Shown piece by piece: positions 41,906 through 51,416 of a stretch of DNA of 64,000 nt. This DNA is from JAITMY01 sp031549685. GTDB lineage: Bacteria; Bacteroidota; Bacteroidia; Bacteroidales; UBA932. The stretch covers positions 1-64,000 of the forward strand of contig JAVBPG010000010.1 in the NCBI GenBank assembly GCA_031549685.1, given 5' to 3'. Positions within the stretch are counted from its first letter, which is position 1. Every line of letters starts with the position of its first letter. The translations under genes and the position numbers were made by a program. The notes below the pieces were generated by a model. It saw only the letters and a program-made list of their open reading frames with translations. It did not search any database and was not told the origin of the DNA.

Positions 41906-42146
41906 ACGATTTTGTGGTTTATTTTTATGGCATTGGCAATGCCCATGTCGTTTTATGAACGGACACAAAAATCGTAATTTGTGGTGGCAAAAGCGGTTAA
42001 CAATTGTTAATAAGCACAAATGATTTTACGCCTTGCAAAGTTTTTTAACGAAGAAAAGGGGAAGGGTGTAGCTTATTATCATTTGAGCCAAGGCTGGCTG
42101 CGGCCACTGCGGGTAGCTAAAGTGCGTTGCATTGGCTCCCGGTGCG

Positions 42147-42776
42147 CTACCGGTGGCTGAAGACGCTCTCGAACGGGGTGCGGTTTTTGATGGAGCGCCC
42201 CAGCGTAATTTCGTCGGTGTACTCCAGCTCGTCGCCAAAGCCCACGCCACGCGCCAGGGCCGATAGCTGAACGGAAAAATCCCTCAACTTTTTGTAGAGA
42301 AAAAAGGCGGTGGTTTCGCCCTCCATGGTGGTGCTCAGGGCCACAATAACCTCGCGCACGCCGCCGGCGGCCACCCGCGCCACCAGCGCATCAATGGTCA
42401 GGTCGCTCGGGCCCACGCCGTTGATGGGCGATATGATGCCGCCCAGCACGTGGTACACGCCGCCGAACTGCCCGGTGCTTTCGATGGAGAGCACGTCCTT
42501 AATGCTCTCGACCACGCATACGGTGCTGTGGTCGCGGCGCGGGTTGGCGCATATTTCGCAGGTGTCGGAGTCGGAAATGTTACTGCACACGCGGCAATTC
42601 TTTACCTCGTTGCGCAGGGTAATAAAGGAGTGGCCAAACCGCTCCACCTGCTCGCGCGGCTGCTTGAGCAGGTGGAGCACCAGGCGTAGCGCCGTTTTGC
42701 GGCCTACGCCGGGCAGCGATGACATTTCGTTTACTGCGTTTTCGAGCAGCTTCGATGGCAGGGAGTTCGTGTCCAT
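42147..42776 (-). CDS. recR: Recombination mediator RecR
   Basis: A 209-residue protein for RecFOR-dependent repair. The helix-hairpin-helix SLPGVGRKTALRL (20-32), the C4 zinc finger CRVCSNISDSDTCEIC (near 60-75) and the Toprim domain VCVVESIKDVLSIESTGQFGGVYHVLGGIISP followed by VIVALSTTMEGETTAFFL are all present. The length is normal. It has its own promoter box and stands between moxR and the large subtilase. Confidence 0.96.
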   Translation of the reverse strand: MDTNSLPSKLLENAVNEMSSLPGVGRKTALRLVLHLLKQPREQVERFGHSFITLRNEVKNCRVCSNISDSDTCEICANPRRDHSTVCVVESIKDVLSIESTGQFGGVYHVLGGIISPINGVGPSDLTIDALVARVAAGGVREVIVALSTTMEGETTAFFLYKKLRDFSVQLSALARGVGFGDELEYTDEITLGRSIKNRTPFESVFSHR

Positions 42777-42792
42777 TTTGTGAGTTGAGGCA

Positions 42793-42800
42793 CAAAGGTA
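42793..42800 (-). promoter_or_regulatory. Candidate -7 box (TACCTTTG) for recR
   Basis: An exact TACCTTTG on the minus strand, 16 bases before the recR ATG at 42776. It also lies only a few bases beyond the stop of the upstream subtilase gene. Confidence 0.5.
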
Positions 42801-42824
42801 GTAAGAAAAGGGACTTTTGCCACA

Positions 42825-45800
42825 CTACCGTACCACCTGCAGCAGCTGCGACCCTGTACCCTTGCCGGTGCTAATGCGCAGCACGTAGCAACCGCTCGGC
42901 AGGCGGCCTACGCTAAGTTGGGTGCTGTTGCCGTTTTGGACAAAGCGCAGCACACCGTTGGTATCGAAGATTTCGACCTTTTGCAGCGGCGTATTGTCGG
43001 GCAGCTCAATGCTAAGTTTTTCGGGAGTTGGGTTTGGGTAAATTTTAAATGTAAGCATTTGGTCAACACCCGATAGTATGCCCGTACTTGGCTCTCCGGG
43101 GACGCTGTCGAGCAGCACAAATTCGGCTATGTTGCGTATGCCGGGCAGCGCTGAGTATGAGCCCTGTAGATTTCCTTTTGCCACCAAGTATTTTCCCCTG
43201 TTGGCGGGGTTATCCATGAGGTTTACGGTGCTTCGCAGGTTGGCCACCAGCGCGGGGTTGTCGTTCAGCTTCACGTTGATGCACCTCAGGGGGTTGGTCT
43301 CGCTTTTGCTGTCGGCAATAAACACGTTGGTGGACGAGTTGAAGCCCGATGTAAAGTTGACATCGCCGGCGCTTGTGTACACGGCTACGCCGTTGTTCAC
43401 AACGCCCACCACGTAGCCCGCCACGTATACTCCTGTGGCGCCCTGGTGGTCGATGGCGGCGGCAACATTGTACGGATTGGCTTTGCTGCCGCTGCCGCTC
43501 GGGTCTTGCGGGTCGCTTGGATCAGTCGGGTCGGTCGGATCTGTCGGGTCTGTCGGGTCGGTTGGGTCAACGGGGGCGCTATCCTTCAGCTCGTACTCGG
43601 CAATGGCTCTAACCCCCGGCAGGGCGGTAAACGAGGCTTGCAGGTTTCCTTTTACCACCAAGTATTTTCCCCTGTTGGCGGGGTTATCCATGAGGTTTAC
43701 GGTGCTTCGCAGGTTGGCCACCAGCGCAGGGTTGTCGTTCAGCTTCACGTTGATGCACTTCATGGGGTCGGTCTCGCTTTTGCTATCGGCAATAAACACG
43801 TTGGTGGAGGAGTTGAAGCCCGATGTAAAGTTGGCGTCGCCGGTGCCGGCGTAGGCCGTTACGCCGTTGTTCACAACGCCGACAATGTATCCGCCCACGT
43901 ACACGCTGTTTTCGCCTTGCTTGCTAATGCCATCGGCCACGCTGTACGGGTTTGCCTTGGTGCCGCTGCCGCTCGGGTCAGTCGGATCTGTTGGGTCGGT
44001 GGGATTAACGGGGGCGCTATCCTTCAGCTCGTACTCGGCAATGGTTCTAACCCCCGGCAGGGCGGTAAACGAGGCTTGCAGGTTTCCTTTTACCACCAAG
44101 TATTTTCCCCTGTTGGCGGGGTTATCCATGAGGTTTACGGTGCTTCGCAGGTTGGCCACCAGCGCGGGGTTGTCGTTCAGCTTCACGTTGATGCACTTCA
44201 TGGGGTCGGTCTCGCTTTTGCTATCGGCAATAAACACGTTGGTGGAGGAGTTGAAGCCCGATGTAAAGTTGGCATCGCCGGTGCCGGCGTAGGCCGTTAC
44301 GCCGTTGTTCACAACGCCGACAATGTATCCGCCCACGTACACGCTGTTTTCGCCCTGCTTGCTAATGCCATCGGCCACGCTGTACGGGTTTGCCTTGGTG
44401 CCGCTGCCGCTCGGGTCAGTCGGATCTGTTGGATCAACAGCAGTGCTGTCCTTTAATTGGTACTCCGAAATGGCTCTTATTCCCGGCAGGGCGGTAAACG
44501 AGGCTTGCAGGTTTCCTTTTACCACCAAGTATTTTCCCTTGTTGGCGGGGTTATCCATGAGGTTTACGGTGCTTCGCAGGTTGGCCACCAGCGCAGGGTT
44601 GTCGTTCAGCTTCACGTTGATGCACCTCATGGGGTCGGTCTCGCTCTTGCTGTCGGCAATAAACACGTTGGTGGAGGAGTTGAAGCCCGATGCAAAGTTG
44701 GCGTCGCTTGTAGAAGCGTAGGTGGTTACACCATTGTTTACAATACCCACAATGTAGCCGGCTACATACACGCCTGTTGTGCCTTGATTTTTAATAGCGG
44801 AAGCCACGTTGTACGGGCTTGTTTGGGTGCCGTCTCCGCTGAAATCTGTCGAATCCGAATCGCCGCTTCCGTGGGTGTGTGCAAGCGTAGCCTTATTGCC
44901 TGCGCTATCGTAGGCCACAAAGGTGCAGTAGATGGGCGAAAACGATATGTCAACCGTTTTGCTGGCGTGGTACAAGTTAGAGGCATTTTCGCACGCAAGC
45001 GGCAGCTTACCCTTGGTGGTATCGCCTTCTGTATTGCCCCAGTACATTGCTACCGACTTCACTCCGCTTTGCGTATCCTGTACATCAAGCGAAGCAGCTA
45101 CGGTTTGAGCAGTATAGCTCATATCCATAAAAGTAATGGTGGGTGGCGTAACATCGGTAGCCGGTCCCGGCCCTGCTGTTGATTTTCCGGTTATCTCAAT
45201 GTCGTCAACGCGGTAGCCGGTGCTTTGCCCCGAAACGGTAAATGTAAGCGTTAAGTTGCTGGTGGCGGGAATTCCCTGCAGGTTGCTTATGGTTGTAAAA
45301 GCATTATCGCCGGTCGAAATTGTTTGACTCGGTATGGTTACTGTAAACGGGCTTACATTAGTTCCGGTTCCGCTTACTGTCACATTGCTGGCATTGCCTG
45401 CGGCTTGTGAGGTTACTTTGAAGGATAAACGTATGCTATCGTAGCCTTGTGTGTTAATGCCAGATATGGTAACATATTTTGTGTTTGAAGAGGCAAACCA
45501 AATGTGCGCATTCAGCGCCGATGTAGTACGTACATCGGCTGTTCCCGAATAGCTAACCGTTTTATTTGTCCAATCAGAGTATGCGGCAACCGACACTTTT
45601 CCTCCGGCGGTTCCGCAATCCTCAAAAAAGATTTGCCCACCTTCTCCCGATGGGCCCGGCCCCGGTGGCGTTGTGGTAGTATCAACCTCCATTGCTTTAC
45701 CCAGCAGCAGCGGGTCGTTCATCACGCGGTTTACGTTCAGCTTGCCGCTGCCTATTTGGTTGGCGCTTTTTCCGCTGATGTAGCTATCTATTGTTGCGTG

Positions 45801-47627
45801 TTTTTTGATTAATAATTTTGCATCTTCCGGCGTCAGCTTAGGGTCGGCGGAAAGCATAAGTGCTACAGCACCGGTTACCACGGGCGAGGCCATGGAGGTG
45901 CCGCTCATTACCGCGTAGTAAAAGTTAGTTCCGGTGGATTCTTTAGCTACCAAATCCTCGGGATAGTTAGTTTGTGTACCGCTTTCCTGGCTATTTATAG
46001 ATGAAATAACAAGCAGCCCCGGCGCCAGCACATCGGGCTTGGTGCGCCCGTCGAGCGTGGGGCCGAGCGATGAAAATCCGGTTACCTGACCGGTGCTTCC
46101 GTAGCTGGTTTGTGATTGCAGTCCAAACGAAAGACTTTGGTACGAGGTGCGCAGGTTGTACGCTCCGGCCGAAATAATTTTGTTTGCGGTAGCGCCTATT
46201 TCGCCGGCAGTGTAGTTGGCATCACCATCCAGCCACTTGCTGCTGCTCACGAGAGCGCTTAGCGCAAAATCGTACAGCGCGTTCCACATGTGAACGGTAG
46301 AGCCCGACTCGCTAAGCACTACGACCGCAACACCGTACTTGCTTTGGTTGGTGTTGCGGATGTAAATATCGGCCATGGGCCTGTTGTTGGAGTTGCTGGA
46401 GGCGGAGTAGCTCTCGGCTTCAACCTCAATGGTTGCCCTGGAGCTGCCGGAGCCTACCGTAAGGGTTTTGCCGGCTATGCCTTCGCTGCTTGCCGTCGAA
46501 GCCCAAGCGTAGGTGGCGGTGCTTACTTTTTGCTTACTCACTTTATCCCAAACTTCTACGGAGTATTTAAAGTTTTTGTTTACATCGCCCCAAATTTCCA
46601 CCATGGTTTCGGGGTCGTAGTCGGTATCGGTATCTACGCTGGCAATGGTGCGAATGGTATCGGTAGCACTTGTAAAGGTGTGCTGCGCGTGGAGTTTGGT
46701 GTCACCCTCGTTGCCCACAGCACCTACTACAATCAGGCCGCTGTCAACCAGCGCGTCAAGCGCCACATCAAAATCCGAGGTGCCATCGTGCGGGCCGTAG
46801 TGCATGCCTAAGCTGAGGTTTACAACGGCAGGTTTTCCAACCGATTTTGCGTATCTAAAAATGTAGCTAATGCCATCAATAACATCATTATCGCCGTCGC
46901 TTAGCTGTACAAAAACAATATCGGCCTCGGGCGCCATGCCTATGTACTTGCCCACATTTCCGCCTGAGCCAGCGGCAATGCCGGTTACGTGCGTGCCGTG
47001 CGAATCCTCGGTGGACGATGCCTTTTTGCTTTGCAGCTGCGAGTAGGTGGTGTACTCGGCGCCGTAGCCAAAGCCTGCGGGCCTGGTGCCCGTAGCAGTT
47101 TGATCCCACACGCGCTTAATGCGCGTTCCGCCTTTGCCGTCGGAAAACATGGGGTGCAGGTAGTCCAGCCCGTAGTCGCACACGCCTACAATAACGCCTT
47201 TACCCTTGTAAGCCTGGGTAAGATTTCCTAAGCCTTTTTGTACCGAATCGGCATTAACCGAGGGCACAGCATCGTTGAGCACCTTGCGCACCTTATGTCC
47301 AATGCGAACGCGTTTTACTTGCTCCAGCTCGGCCAACTTTTCAATATTGCTAACAGGAATGGTGATGGTGGCTACGTTACTAGCCTGAGTACCAATGGTG
47401 GCGCCCAACTCATTCAGCTGCTCTTGGCTGGGAGTTTCATCAAAGCGAATAACCAGGTTGACCAGCTCATCGGCCTGCTGCGCGGATTTGATCAGCCTGC
47501 TCTTTGTGGATGCCTGCCTGCTCTCCAGCCAGCGAGAGGTTTCCAACGATAGCTTGTTTGACGTGGCAATAGCCTGGATGCTTACTAAGCTCGCTATGGC
47601 TACCAGTAGCGCTGCACGAAATTTCAT
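42825..47627 (-). CDS. Giant subtilisin-like (S8) protease with four tandem OB-like domains and T9SS sorting signal
   Basis: A 1600-residue secreted protease. Signal peptide MKFRAALLVAIASLVSIQAIA; an I9-like propeptide near residues 45-100; S8 catalytic domain with D151 (VGVCDYGLDY), H210 (DSHGTHVTG), Asn in VGAVGNEGD and S578 (MSGTSMASPV). A PA-like insertion separates His and Ser. A beta-sandwich (near 650-830, FFEDCGTAGGK) and an Ig-like domain (830-920) follow. Four copies of a 110-residue domain (YxVAxAIxxQG, YVxGYIVGVVNNGV, FIADSKSETDP, NLMDNPANRGKYLVVKG) resembling DUF6359 are linked by PTDP repeats. The end (IYPNPTPEKLSIEL, ISTGKGTGSQLLQVVR) is a type A T9SS C-terminal signal, implying outer-membrane translocation and surface attachment. 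The ATG at 47627 is preferred over an upstream TTG. Confidence 0.93.
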   Translation of the reverse strand: MKFRAALLVAIASLVSIQAIATSNKLSLETSRWLESRQASTKSRLIKSAQQADELVNLVIRFDETPSQEQLNELGATIGTQASNVATITIPVSNIEKLAELEQVKRVRIGHKVRKVLNDAVPSVNADSVQKGLGNLTQAYKGKGVIVGVCDYGLDYLHPMFSDGKGGTRIKRVWDQTATGTRPAGFGYGAEYTTYSQLQSKKASSTEDSHGTHVTGIAAGSGGNVGKYIGMAPEADIVFVQLSDGDNDVIDGISYIFRYAKSVGKPAVVNLSLGMHYGPHDGTSDFDVALDALVDSGLIVVGAVGNEGDTKLHAQHTFTSATDTIRTIASVDTDTDYDPETMVEIWGDVNKNFKYSVEVWDKVSKQKVSTATYAWASTASSEGIAGKTLTVGSGSSRATIEVEAESYSASSNSNNRPMADIYIRNTNQSKYGVAVVVLSESGSTVHMWNALYDFALSALVSSSKWLDGDANYTAGEIGATANKIISAGAYNLRTSYQSLSFGLQSQTSYGSTGQVTGFSSLGPTLDGRTKPDVLAPGLLVISSINSQESGTQTNYPEDLVAKESTGTNFYYAVMSGTSMASPVVTGAVALMLSADPKLTPEDAKLLIKKHATIDSYISGKSANQIGSGKLNVNRVMNDPLLLGKAMEVDTTTTPPGPGPSGEGGQIFFEDCGTAGGKVSVAAYSDWTNKTVSYSGTADVRTTSALNAHIWFASSNTKYVTISGINTQGYDSIRLSFKVTSQAAGNASNVTVSGTGTNVSPFTVTIPSQTISTGDNAFTTISNLQGIPATSNLTLTFTVSGQSTGYRVDDIEITGKSTAGPGPATDVTPPTITFMDMSYTAQTVAASLDVQDTQSGVKSVAMYWGNTEGDTTKGKLPLACENASNLYHASKTVDISFSPIYCTFVAYDSAGNKATLAHTHGSGDSDSTDFSGDGTQTSPYNVASAIKNQGTTGVYVAGYIVGIVNNGVTTYASTSDANFASGFNSSTNVFIADSKSETDPMRCINVKLNDNPALVANLRSTVNLMDNPANKGKYLVVKGNLQASFTALPGIRAISEYQLKDSTAVDPTDPTDPSGSGTKANPYSVADGISKQGENSVYVGGYIVGVVNNGVTAYAGTGDANFTSGFNSSTNVFIADSKSETDPMKCINVKLNDNPALVANLRSTVNLMDNPANRGKYLVVKGNLQASFTALPGVRTIAEYELKDSAPVNPTDPTDPTDPSGSGTKANPYSVADGISKQGENSVYVGGYIVGVVNNGVTAYAGTGDANFTSGFNSSTNVFIADSKSETDPMKCINVKLNDNPALVANLRSTVNLMDNPANRGKYLVVKGNLQASFTALPGVRAIAEYELKDSAPVDPTDPTDPTDPTDPTDPSDPQDPSGSGSKANPYNVAAAIDHQGATGVYVAGYVVGVVNNGVAVYTSAGDVNFTSGFNSSTNVFIADSKSETNPLRCINVKLNDNPALVANLRSTVNLMDNPANRGKYLVAKGNLQGSYSALPGIRNIAEFVLLDSVPGEPSTGILSGVDQMLTFKIYPNPTPEKLSIELPDNTPLQKVEIFDTNGVLRFVQNGNSTQLSVGRLPSGCYVLRISTGKGTGSQLLQVVR
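43120..44850 (-). repeat. Four tandem copies of a ~440-bp coding repeat in the subtilase
   Basis: Copies occupy roughly 43120-43500, 43590-43975, 44028-44415 and 44450-44850. The middle two are offset by exactly 438 bp and look almost base-for-base identical over nearly 400 bp, synonymous sites included. The outer two are more diverged. GGGTCGGT/GGATCTGT runs between copies encode the Pro-Thr-Asp linkers. Confidence 0.9.
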
Positions 47628-47780
47628 ACTCAATGATTTTTTAATCAGTTATGTAAAAGGAAAAATAAAGGTAGCAAAATATTTAAATCCTTTATGTTAA
47701 AAAAACATTGCTATTATGTTAATGCGATGGTTATCTGATGATTGTTGAAGTGGCTTGAGGTTGGAATTTAAAACAGCTCA

Positions 47781-48287
47781 TTAGTGGAGTTCAATGCTTC
47801 CGCTAACTCCGGACAGGGCGTTGGCCTGCAGCTCAAGCACCAGGGCGTACTCGTTGGGGACGAGCGATTGCGTTATGGCGTACCCACTAATGGAGCTAAA
47901 TCCGAAGCGACTATAGTAGGCCGGGTCGCCCACCAAAAAAATATACTTATAGCCCAACTTTTTGGCACGCTCTAAGCTGTCACGTACTAATGCGGAGCCT
48001 ACCCCCTTGTTGCGGTACTCCAGTAGTACCGACAGGGGCGAGAGCAGCAGCGCGTCCTGCTTGTGCCCCTCGTGGTCAATGTGTATTTTGGTAAGCATAA
48101 TGTGCCCGATAAGCCGGTTGTTCTCCTCGGCCACCAGCGCCAGCCCGGGAATGTAGCCCGCGCCGCTGCGCAACTTTACGGCGTAATCCTGCTCATCGCC
48201 GTCTTTTACCTTGGCGGTTTCAAAAGCAACTTTTACCAGCGAATAAATTTCGTTGTAGTCGGCAGCTGTTTCGGGTCGGATGCGCAT
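47781..48287 (-). CDS. GNAT-family N-acetyltransferase (YhbS-like)
   Basis: A 168-residue acetyltransferase starting MRIRPETAADYNEIYSLVKVAF. The acetyl-CoA-binding motif A is LSPLSVLLEYRNKGVGSALVRDSLERAKKLGYKYIFLVGDPAYY, with the Q/RxxGxG/A loop intact. The GDPAYYSRFGF stretch is typical of the YhbS subgroup. The substrate is unknown. The ATG at 48287 lies one base after the upstream lyase stop; an ATG at 48299 overlapping that stop is possible. Translational coupling with the lyase is likely. Confidence 0.88.
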   Translation of the reverse strand: MRIRPETAADYNEIYSLVKVAFETAKVKDGDEQDYAVKLRSGAGYIPGLALVAEENNRLIGHIMLTKIHIDHEGHKQDALLLSPLSVLLEYRNKGVGSALVRDSLERAKKLGYKYIFLVGDPAYYSRFGFSSISGYAITQSLVPNEYALVLELQANALSGVSGSIELH

Positions 48288-48288
48288 T

Positions 48289-49461
48289 TTATTTACCATT
48301 AATGGCCTCCCGCAGCTGCTCCAGCGCCTGTGCCACCACGCTGCGCGGGCGGGCCAGGTTGAGCCGCATAAAGCCCTCGCCGTTGTCGCCGTAGGCGCTG
48401 CCGTCGTTGAGCGCCAGGCGGGCTTTGCTTACGAGCAGCTCCTTCAGCTCGCCTTGCGGCAGCTTGAGCGCCCTGAAGTCGAGCCACATAAGGTAGGTGG
48501 CCTGCGGCGTGACGGGCGTTACCTGCGGGATATTTTTTTGCAAAAAATCGGCGGTAAAGGCAACGTTGCCCTCCACGTAGCGCAGCAGCTCGCCGAGCCA
48601 CTGCTCGCCTTTTTCGAAGGCGGCGGTGGTGCTTTCGAAGGCAAAAATGTTGGGCATAATGCACTCGTAGCGGCAAACGTAGCTGTACACCTTTTGCCAT
48701 AGCTCCCTGTTGGGGATAATGCAGAACGCGCTGGCCAGGCCCGCCATGTTGAAGGTTTTGGTCGAGGCCATAAGCGTAACGCTGTTGTTGCGCGCCCAGT
48801 CCGACACGTTGGCAAAGGTGGTGTGCCGGTAGCCGCTCAGCGTGAGGTCGCAGTGTATTTCGTCCGACACCACCGGTACGCTGTACTTTTGGCAAATGGC
48901 GGCCATTTGCTCCAGCTCGCCGCGCGTCCACACGCGGCCGCCGGGGTTGTGCGGGTTGCAGAGGTAGAACAGCGACGAGCGGCTTGCGCAGGCCTCAAAG
49001 TCCGACCAATTTATTTCAAAGTGCGCGCTGCCCAGCGTAAGCTTGCTGCAGATGGCTGTCCGCTCGTTATTCTTTATGACCGAAAAAAACGGGGTGTAAA
49101 CGGGCGGCTGAACCATCACGCCGTCGCCGGGCTGCGTGAGGCAGTTGAGCGAGTGCGCCAGCCCGGGCACCACGCCGGGCAGGTAGCCTATGTGCCCCTT
49201 TTCGATGCTCAGCCCGTGGCGCTTTTGCACCCAATTTATAATGGCTTGGTAGTATTTTTCGGGGGTAACGGTGTAGCCGAAAATCTCGTGCTCGCAGCGC
49301 TTTCGTATGGCGTCAACAATAAAGTCGGGGGTGCGGAAATCCATGTCGGCCACCCACAGCGAGGTGAGGTCGGGGCGGCCAAAATTCTCCTCCAACATTT
49401 CAACGCTCACGCAGTTGCTGTTGTGCCGGTCGATAATTTCGTCGAAGTTGTACATCGCCAT
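48289..49461 (-). CDS. PatB/MalY-type pyridoxal-phosphate C-S lyase
   Basis: A 390-residue fold-type I PLP enzyme. NFDEIIDRHNSNCVSVEML and LTSLWVADMDFRTPDFIVDAIRKR at the start, YLPGVVPGLAHSLNCLTQPGD, YLCNPHNPGGRVW, VVSDEIHCDL and the PLP-lysine in MASTKTFNMAGLASAF are diagnostic for the MalY/PatB group. These cleave cystathionine or related cysteine S-conjugates, yielding thiols, pyruvate and ammonia; some act as aminotransferases. Divergent from the symporter gene. Confidence 0.9.
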   Translation of the reverse strand: MAMYNFDEIIDRHNSNCVSVEMLEENFGRPDLTSLWVADMDFRTPDFIVDAIRKRCEHEIFGYTVTPEKYYQAIINWVQKRHGLSIEKGHIGYLPGVVPGLAHSLNCLTQPGDGVMVQPPVYTPFFSVIKNNERTAICSKLTLGSAHFEINWSDFEACASRSSLFYLCNPHNPGGRVWTRGELEQMAAICQKYSVPVVSDEIHCDLTLSGYRHTTFANVSDWARNNSVTLMASTKTFNMAGLASAFCIIPNRELWQKVYSYVCRYECIMPNIFAFESTTAAFEKGEQWLGELLRYVEGNVAFTADFLQKNIPQVTPVTPQATYLMWLDFRALKLPQGELKELLVSKARLALNDGSAYGDNGEGFMRLNLARPRSVVAQALEQLREAINGK

Positions 49462-49532
49462 TTTTTTTGTTTGCGAAGATAGTAAAAAGTCCGGTGTCCT
49501 GTTTTTCGTTCGCCCGCTATCGTTAATTTCAC

Positions 49533-49540
49533 TATTTTTG
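49533..49540 (+). promoter_or_regulatory. Candidate -7 box (TATTTTTG) for the symporter
   Basis: TATTTTTG, 39 bases before the ATG at 49580. The divergent lyase gene has a looser TATCTTCG on the opposite strand near 49475. Confidence 0.4.
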
Positions 49541-49579
49541 CAGGCAAGAAGTTAAGCAACCCCTAATTCCTAATCCCGA

Positions 49580-51043
49580 ATGTCCTTTTCTCCATACCTA
49601 ATCCTTACCATTATAGCTATTTACTTTGCGGTGCTCATGCTGGTGGCCTGGCTTACCACGCGGCGCGTGCAGGTCGATTCGTTTTACTTAGGCAACCGCA
49701 AAACGCCGTGGTACATTATCGCCTTCGGCATGATAGGGTCGAGCATTTCGGGCGTTACGTTCATCTCGGTGCCGGGCATGGTGGGCGCCAGCCAGTTTTC
49801 GTACATCCAAATGGTAATGGGCTTTGTGCTGGGCTACATCGTGGTGGCGCAGGTGCTGCTGCCGCTGTACTACGGCCTGGGGCTCACATCCATATACACC
49901 TACTTGGAAAAGCGCTTCGGGCACTACAGCTACAAAACCGGCGCCGTCTTTTTTCTCATTTCGCGCGTGCTGGGCTCCTCCATCCGCCTGCTGGTGGTGG
50001 CCATCGTGCTGCAGGCGCTGGTGTTCGATAAGCTGGGAATTCCCTTTGTGGCCAACGTGTTTTTTACCATCCTGCTGGTGTACCTCTACACCTACAAGGG
50101 CGGCATCAAAACCATCATCTGGACGGATGCCCTGCAAACGCTGGCGCTGCTGTCAACCCTGGTGCTGTGCATGGTGGGCCTGGCCAGGAGCATGGACCTG
50201 TCGCTTGCAGGCGTGTGGAATTTGGTGGCCGACAGCGAATTTTCGCGCACCTTTTTCTTCGACAACCCAAGCGATAAGCGCTACTTCTTCAAGCAGTTCT
50301 TGGCGGGCGTGTTTACCACCATTACCATGACGGGGCTGGATCAGGATTTGATGCAGAAGAACATCAGCTGCAAAAACCTGCGCGATGCGCAGCGCAATAT
50401 GCGCAGCTACGGTATTGCGTTTTTGCCCATCAACATTTTGTTCCTCGCGCTCGGCGTGCTGCTCTACACCTTTATTGCCCGCAACGGCCTGCCCATGCCG
50501 GCCAAGCCCGACGAAATTTTTCCTTTTATTGCCACCGGCGGATTCCTGCCTCCCGTGGTGGGCGTGCTGTTCCTGGTGGGTATTATTGCCGCCACGTATG
50601 CCAGCGCTGACAGCGCGCTGGCGGCGCTTACCACCTCATTTACCATCGATATTCTGAACGTAAAGGACTGCGATCCGCGGCTGAAGCAAAAGCGCCGCTG
50701 GGTGCACCTGGGCATGAGCCTCACCTTTGTACTGCTCATTTTGGTATTCAGATTTTTTTACTCCGAAAGCATTATCAACACCGTGTATAAGGTGGCGGGC
50801 TACACCTACGGGCCGCTGCTGGGCTTGTTTGCCTTTGGGCTGTTTACCAAAATGCCCGTGCGCGACCGCTACGTGCCTTGGGTGGCGGCGCTCTCGCCCC
50901 TGCTTTCGTTTGCGCTGGCGAAGCTCTCGCCCATCGTTTTCAACGGCTACGAGATAGGCTTCGAAATTCTTATTATCAACGGGGCGATAACGTTCCTGGG
51001 CCTGCTGCTGCTGCGGAAGAAAAGGGTGGAGGTGGAGATATAG
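49580..51043 (+). CDS. Sodium:solute symporter (SSS family)
   Basis: A 487-residue transporter with about 13 membrane helices. Family features: FYLGNRKTPWYIIAFGMIGSSISGVTFISVPGMVG (near residues 35-70, including Na-site Ser/Thr), YTYLEKRFG, KGGIKTIIWTDALQTL (after helix 5), GLDQDLMQKNISCKNLRDAQ and FLVGIIAATYASADSALAALTTSF. The last two are characteristic of SSS proteins. It would co-transport an organic solute with Na+, giving a possible link to the NhaA antiporter. The substrate is not evident. Confidence 0.93.
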   Translation: MSFSPYLILTIIAIYFAVLMLVAWLTTRRVQVDSFYLGNRKTPWYIIAFGMIGSSISGVTFISVPGMVGASQFSYIQMVMGFVLGYIVVAQVLLPLYYGLGLTSIYTYLEKRFGHYSYKTGAVFFLISRVLGSSIRLLVVAIVLQALVFDKLGIPFVANVFFTILLVYLYTYKGGIKTIIWTDALQTLALLSTLVLCMVGLARSMDLSLAGVWNLVADSEFSRTFFFDNPSDKRYFFKQFLAGVFTTITMTGLDQDLMQKNISCKNLRDAQRNMRSYGIAFLPINILFLALGVLLYTFIARNGLPMPAKPDEIFPFIATGGFLPPVVGVLFLVGIIAATYASADSALAALTTSFTIDILNVKDCDPRLKQKRRWVHLGMSLTFVLLILVFRFFYSESIINTVYKVAGYTYGPLLGLFAFGLFTKMPVRDRYVPWVAALSPLLSFALAKLSPIVFNGYEIGFEILIINGAITFLGLLLLRKKRVEVEI

Positions 51044-51101
51044 TTAGTGAGCATTTGTAATAGGTGGAGGATGCTATTCATTGTGCAAGTTCTGCCAAGA
51101 G

Positions 51102-51391
51102 CGTCATTGCGAGCGGAGCGAAGCAATCTTTATAAACGAGCAACGCGAGTAAAATAATTATAGCGCTGAATCCAACCTGTAGTGATTTGTACGATATATA
51201 TAGTTTACAACAAATAATTACCCAAACCCCACCGCACTTCCCGCCAAGGACTCAGGATGACAGCTCTTTGTTTGTGTAATTATTTTTTAGAATTCATATA
51301 GTAAAAGATTGGTAAGTAACTGTTAGGAGATAATAAATTTATAATACAAGCAGGTAGATTGTGAGATTGCTTCGCTTCGCTCGCAATGACG
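51102..51391. repeat. Inverted-repeat pair, CGTCATTGCGAGCGgAGCGAAGCAATCT family
   Basis: The left arm is at 51102-51129 and the right arm (AGATTGCTTCGCTTCGCTCG followed by CAATGACG) at 51364-51391, about 234 bp apart. The DNA between, and the whole of 51044-51416, contains no gene. Related arms occur at 57351-57383 and 62159-62246. Confidence 0.75.
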
Positions 51392-51416
51392 TGCTACGAC
51401 TTAGAATAGCTGTAAG

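Noticed and set aside
41906..42019. N-terminal extension of MoxR
   Set aside because: The Cys/His-rich stretch is unlike MoxR proteins, and the ATG at 41905 gives the family N-terminus.
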